Part shown: positions 5,439 through 7,769 of the stretch, in pieces | Position numbering within the stretch: the first letter of the stretch is position 1 | Layout of the letters: every line of letters starts with the position of its first letter | DNA from: Desulfobacula sp. | GTDB taxonomy: Bacteria; Desulfobacterota; Desulfobacteria; Desulfobacterales; Desulfobacteraceae | NCBI GenBank assembly: GCA_023139225.1 | Contig: JAGLNZ010000553.1 | Span: forward strand, 1 to 7,769 | Direction: 5' to 3' | Length of the DNA: 7,769 nt | The notes under the pieces: model-generated | The model's input: the letters and a program-made list of their open reading frames with translations, nothing else | Told to the model about the DNA's origin: nothing | The model's database searches: none | Made by a program: the position numbers and the translations under genes

Positions 5439-7238
5439 TTATATCCTGAATGCTTTTGTCAATTGCTTGAGTTCCACTGCAATCCCGGCCAATTGATCTG
5501 TCTGCTCTCTTTGTGATATGGAGCCTTCCAATATCTCATTCACCATTTTAGAAAGTCTCTCGGAATTTTGGGATACCATTTTTGCCCTCTGAGAAGAAAG
5601 TGTGACGTCTTTTGTAATTTCACCCACTGCCTTTGCCGTCTGTTCCAGGTTATTGGAAACCCCCATTTCAAGATCCATGACCTGGTTCATGCTCTCGGCC
5701 ACTTCTTCTGTCTTATCTGCCGCAAGATTAATATTTTTTGCGACAGAATCAGCTGATTCAGCTGATTCGGCAATATTTCTTGTTACTTCATTGGTTGTGG
5801 CAGTCTGCTCTTCAACCGAAGATGCAATGGTGCCCATGATCGAGTCAACCTCAGTAACTACTTTTGTAATCATCTCAATGGCTTCAATGGCTTGTTTTGT
5901 ATTTTCCTGCATGCCCTCTATTTTTCTTCGAATATCCCGGGTTGCAGTGGAGGTCTGTTTTGCAAGTTCCTTTACTTCATTTGCAACAACTGCAAATCCT
6001 TTCCCGGCATCACCGGCACCTGCAGCCTCAATGGCAGCATTGAGTGCCAAAAGATTTGTTTTCCCGGCTATTCCATTTATCAAATTAATGATGTCACCGA
6101 TCTGTGAGGCAGCCTCTCCCAGCTTATTGACCACTTCAAAGGTCCTGGAAGCCTCTTCGGAGGCACCACTGGTAATGGCTGCACATCTGGAAGAACTTTT
6201 TGTAATTTCACTTTGACTGGCATACATCTGCTCCATAGCCGTTGCCACAGTATTAACCGAGAACGACATTTGTTCGGCTGCAGCAGCAACCGATCCGATA
6301 TTGGAGGCTGCTTCCGATATATTCAAATTTGAAGTTTTAATTTCCATTGACACATTAACTGAATTTTTATTGACATCATTAATCTGTACACTTACCTCTT
6401 CTGCAGCAGATGCAATGCTTGTTATATGTTCCGAAATTTCCATGGCTGCAGATGATGTCTGGACCGCCACTTTGCTCCCCTGGTTGGCACTTGTGTCGAT
6501 CCGGTTAGAAATCTGTCTGACCTCTTGAGAAAATTTGGCCACTGAATCACTGGCACCCCTTATCTCATCCATGGTGACATTCAGTTTTGAGGCCATCCTG
6601 GAAAAAATAACCCAGATAAGAAAAATAAGAATAACAACGCCCGCTACACCAACTATGATACTGATATTGCGTGCTCTCCCCATTGATTTTACGGCATCGG
6701 AATTATCCACCAGAACCGCGATGCCGCCGATAACCTGCCTTGAACTGCCATGGCAATGATAGCATGCCTTTTCATTCAGACTTGGCATGAGTGAACCAAA
6801 ATACAGCTTATCCCCGAACTTTTTTTTGATCAACCCGCCGCTATCACCTGTTTTAAGCATATTCTCATTTTTTGCGACAATATCAGGATTATCCAGAAAA
6901 ATATTAAAGGATTTACCAATGGTTTCAGGCTTGGTTGAAAAACTGATCTTTGATAAATAATCATAAACAAATACATCAATTTCCGGCATTATCTCATGAA
7001 GTCTTTTGAACTGACCCCTTACAATATCATTATCACCTGTGGAAAGAGCACCCGTCATTCCCCCGACAATGGAGGCTGAAATCTCTTTGCAGCGATTTTC
7101 CATATTTTTATCGTGCATATCTTTTTGATCAAAATATCCGATACAGATCACCAGTACGAGGATACATACAACTACCATTGAAATCGTTATGGCCGATTTA
7201 ATCCAGCCGTGCCTTTCATAATAACTGACCAGGTCCAT
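5439..7238 (-). CDS. methyl-accepting chemotaxis protein with periplasmic c-type haem motif
   Basis: A 599-residue transmembrane chemoreceptor controlling CheA activity. Order: short cytoplasmic N-terminus; TM1 (about 14-36, AITISMVVVCILVLVICIG); periplasmic sensor (about 37-190) ending in ACYHCHG, a CxxCH haem c attachment motif at 159-163; TM2 (about 192-213); then a long cytoplasmic coiled coil. A full HAMP domain is not recognisable after TM2. The signalling hairpin is clear: INGIAGKTNLLALNAAIEAA (from 387) followed by GKGFAVVANEVKELA, with Gly at 407 where enteric receptors have Arg (EAARAG). Glu-rich helix positions such as AAEEVS (278-283) and SVEEQTA (474-480) are candidate methylation sites. 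The C-terminus ends KAFRI, with no CheR/CheB-binding NWETF-type pentapeptide. It is first in the operon, with a strong AAGGGGG 4 nt upstream of the ATG. Chemoreceptors with c-haem in the periplasmic domain are known in Geobacter; the ligand here is not known. Confidence 0.95.
   Translation of the reverse strand: MDLVSYYERHGWIKSAITISMVVVCILVLVICIGYFDQKDMHDKNMENRCKEISASIVGGMTGALSTGDNDIVRGQFKRLHEIMPEIDVFVYDYLSKISFSTKPETIGKSFNIFLDNPDIVAKNENMLKTGDSGGLIKKKFGDKLYFGSLMPSLNEKACYHCHGSSRQVIGGIAVLVDNSDAVKSMGRARNISIIVGVAGVVILIFLIWVIFSRMASKLNVTMDEIRGASDSVAKFSQEVRQISNRIDTSANQGSKVAVQTSSAAMEISEHITSIASAAEEVSVQINDVNKNSVNVSMEIKTSNLNISEAASNIGSVAAAAEQMSFSVNTVATAMEQMYASQSEITKSSSRCAAITSGASEEASRTFEVVNKLGEAASQIGDIINLINGIAGKTNLLALNAAIEAAGAGDAGKGFAVVANEVKELAKQTSTATRDIRRKIEGMQENTKQAIEAIEMITKVVTEVDSIMGTIASSVEEQTATTNEVTRNIAESAESADSVAKNINLAADKTEEVAESMNQVMDLEMGVSNNLEQTAKAVGEITKDVTLSSQRAKMVSQNSERLSKMVNEILEGSISQREQTDQLAGIAVELKQLTKAFRI
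5746..5768 (-). repeat. short palindrome plus tandem 9-nt repeat inside mcp
   Basis: GAATCAGCTGATTC at 5746-5759 is a perfect 14-nt palindrome, and AGCTGATTC occurs twice in tandem (5751-5759 and 5760-5768). On the coding strand it encodes the Ser-Ala-Glu/Asp repeats around receptor residues 491-498. Most likely it reflects a small in-frame duplication tolerated in the coiled coil, not a regulatory site. Confidence 0.6.
6750..6764 (-). other. CxxCH haem c attachment motif of the chemoreceptor
   Basis: The minus strand reads TGC TAT CAT TGC CAT, giving C159-Y-H-C162-H163. By topology it lies in the periplasmic domain between the two membrane segments, where cytochrome c maturation takes place. 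The segment just before it (KLYFGSLMPSLNEKA) and after it (VIGGIAVLVDNS) matches the usual arrangement in deltaproteobacterial sensors, where the motif precedes the last strand and the second membrane helix. H163 would be the proximal haem ligand; the distal ligand cannot be assigned from sequence. Confidence 0.8.
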
Positions 7239-7242
7239 ATAT

Positions 7243-7249
7243 CCCCCTT
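7243..7249 (-). promoter_or_regulatory. strong Shine-Dalgarno of mcp in a 37-nt divergent spacer
   Basis: The minus strand reads AAGGGGG followed by ATAT and the mcp ATG, an unusually purine-rich ribosome binding site. The spacer to the divergent gene (7239-7275) is only about 37 nt, too short for two full promoters, so the che operon promoter probably lies inside the 5' end of the phosphopantetheinyl transferase gene. I found no convincing sigma-70, sigma-28 or sigma-54 promoter there. Confidence 0.7.
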
Positions 7250-7264
7250 AAAAGATTGTAAAAC

Positions 7265-7269
7265 AAAGG
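7265..7269 (+). promoter_or_regulatory. possible Shine-Dalgarno deciding the phosphopantetheinyl transferase start
   Basis: AAAGG at 7265-7269 lies 6 nt before an ATG at 7276. The later in-frame ATGs at 7291 and 7294 have no comparable purine-rich site before them (TATAAGCCTGAC), so 7276 is preferred. Confidence 0.5.
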
Positions 7270-7275
7270 CGCTTG

Positions 7276-7769
7276 ATGTATAAGCCTGACATGATGACGT
7301 CGACTTTTCAAAACGAAATCTGCATAAACACCCTGTCTCCAAAACCAGGAGTAACTATCTGGTATTCCAAGATACCGAATATTATCCACTCGATTTTTAG
7401 TAAAAGTACGTACCATAATTACAGGCCAATGGTAAATGAAATATTTCAAAAAGATAATTTTATCAAACCCTTTTTAAGCAATGAAGAAATTAACACCATC
7501 AATAATTTCAAAGCCCTAAAAAAACAAATTGAATGGATAAGTGGCAGATATTTGATCAAACAGATGATTCAACACATTTTTTTAAAAAACTTACGTCTTG
7601 ATCAAATCACACTCTCCTATCTTGAGCAGGGAGCCCCAATTCTCACGGATTATCCTGACATTCCTGTTTCACTCTCCCACAGCGATGATTATACGGCGGC
7701 AGCATGCTGCAAAAACAAAAAACAAACCATTGGGGTTGATATTGAAAAAATTACAAAAAAGCCGGATGC
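7276..7769 (+). CDS. Sfp-type 4'-phosphopantetheinyl transferase (3' end outside window)
   Basis: Enzymes of this family move the 4'-phosphopantetheine arm from coenzyme A to a serine of carrier proteins in fatty acid, polyketide or non-ribosomal peptide synthesis. The frame runs from an ATG at 7276 off the right edge (164 complete codons). Family motifs appear in order: EWISGRYLIK (86-95), matching the W…GR…K motif; a QGAPIL segment (118-123) at the usual GKP position, with Ala for Lys; VSLSHS (131-136); and GVDIEK (153-158), which carries the Mg-binding Asp and Glu. The last motif (W..KEA..K) would lie beyond the edge. The start could instead be 7291 or 7294; the conserved part begins later in every case, and PGVTIWYSKIP (24-34) looks like the first strand. 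It is divergent from the che operon. Whether it serves primary lipid synthesis or a specialised pathway cannot be told, as the genes after it are not in view. Confidence 0.9.
   Translation, partial: MYKPDMMTSTFQNEICINTLSPKPGVTIWYSKIPNIIHSIFSKSTYHNYRPMVNEIFQKDNFIKPFLSNEEINTINNFKALKKQIEWISGRYLIKQMIQHIFLKNLRLDQITLSYLEQGAPILTDYPDIPVSLSHSDDYTAAACCKNKKQTIGVDIEKITKKPD

Noticed and set aside
5602..6216. 204-codon open frame on the plus strand opposite mcp
   Set aside because: It is antisense to the highly conserved receptor signalling domain, has a Ser/Ala-rich composition mirroring the coding strand, no ribosome binding site and no recognisable domain.
7255..7330. possible sigma-70 boxes for mcp (TTGAAA and TATACA on the minus strand)
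   Set aside because: The spacing between the two boxes is about 22 nt, too long for a normal promoter, and no sigma-28 or sigma-54 consensus is present.
7216..7449. 77-codon minus-strand frame overlapping the mcp start
   Set aside because: It is antisense to the phosphopantetheinyl transferase and overlaps mcp out of frame; no protein-like pattern.

Overview
The window looks like a piece of chromosome from a deltaproteobacterial anaerobe, most likely a sulfate reducer of the Desulfobacterota (Desulfobacter/Desulfobacula-like). The inference rests on moderately AT-rich DNA, a chemoreceptor with a c-type haem motif in its periplasmic domain, a CheA with tandem CheW-like domains, and a left-edge gene resembling a family (DUF6178) typical of that phylum. 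No rRNA, tRNA, CRISPR array, insertion sequence or phage gene was seen.

Layout. Positions 2-562 (+) hold the 3' end of a long gene that runs off the left edge. Directly after its stop, a short stretch in another frame (about 562-714, +) still encodes the C-terminal signature of a DUF2442 protein but has no start, so it is probably a gene relic. Positions 683-7238 are one tightly packed minus-strand operon, read right to left: chemoreceptor (mcp), cheW, cheA, cheY, cheB. Gaps are 3, -4, 8 and 15 nt, and cheW-cheA share an ATGA overlap. At the right edge, a Sfp-type 4'-phosphopantetheinyl transferase gene starts on the plus strand about 37 nt from the mcp start and runs off the window.

How the genes work together. 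The five che genes form a nearly complete chemosensory module. The membrane receptor has a periplasmic domain carrying CxxCH, so haem-based redox or gas sensing is the natural hypothesis. CheW and the kinase CheA build the signalling complex, CheY is the diffusible output, and CheB is the phosphorylation-controlled methylesterase for adaptation. CheR is not in the window, and neither are flagellar or pilus genes, so the output cannot be named. The most notable points are the haem-motif receptor, the CheA with a second C-terminal CheW-like domain and a basic insert in its first one, the DUF2442 relic, and the very short divergent mcp/phosphopantetheinyl transferase spacer. All parts belong to recognisable families; I do not see a wholly new system.
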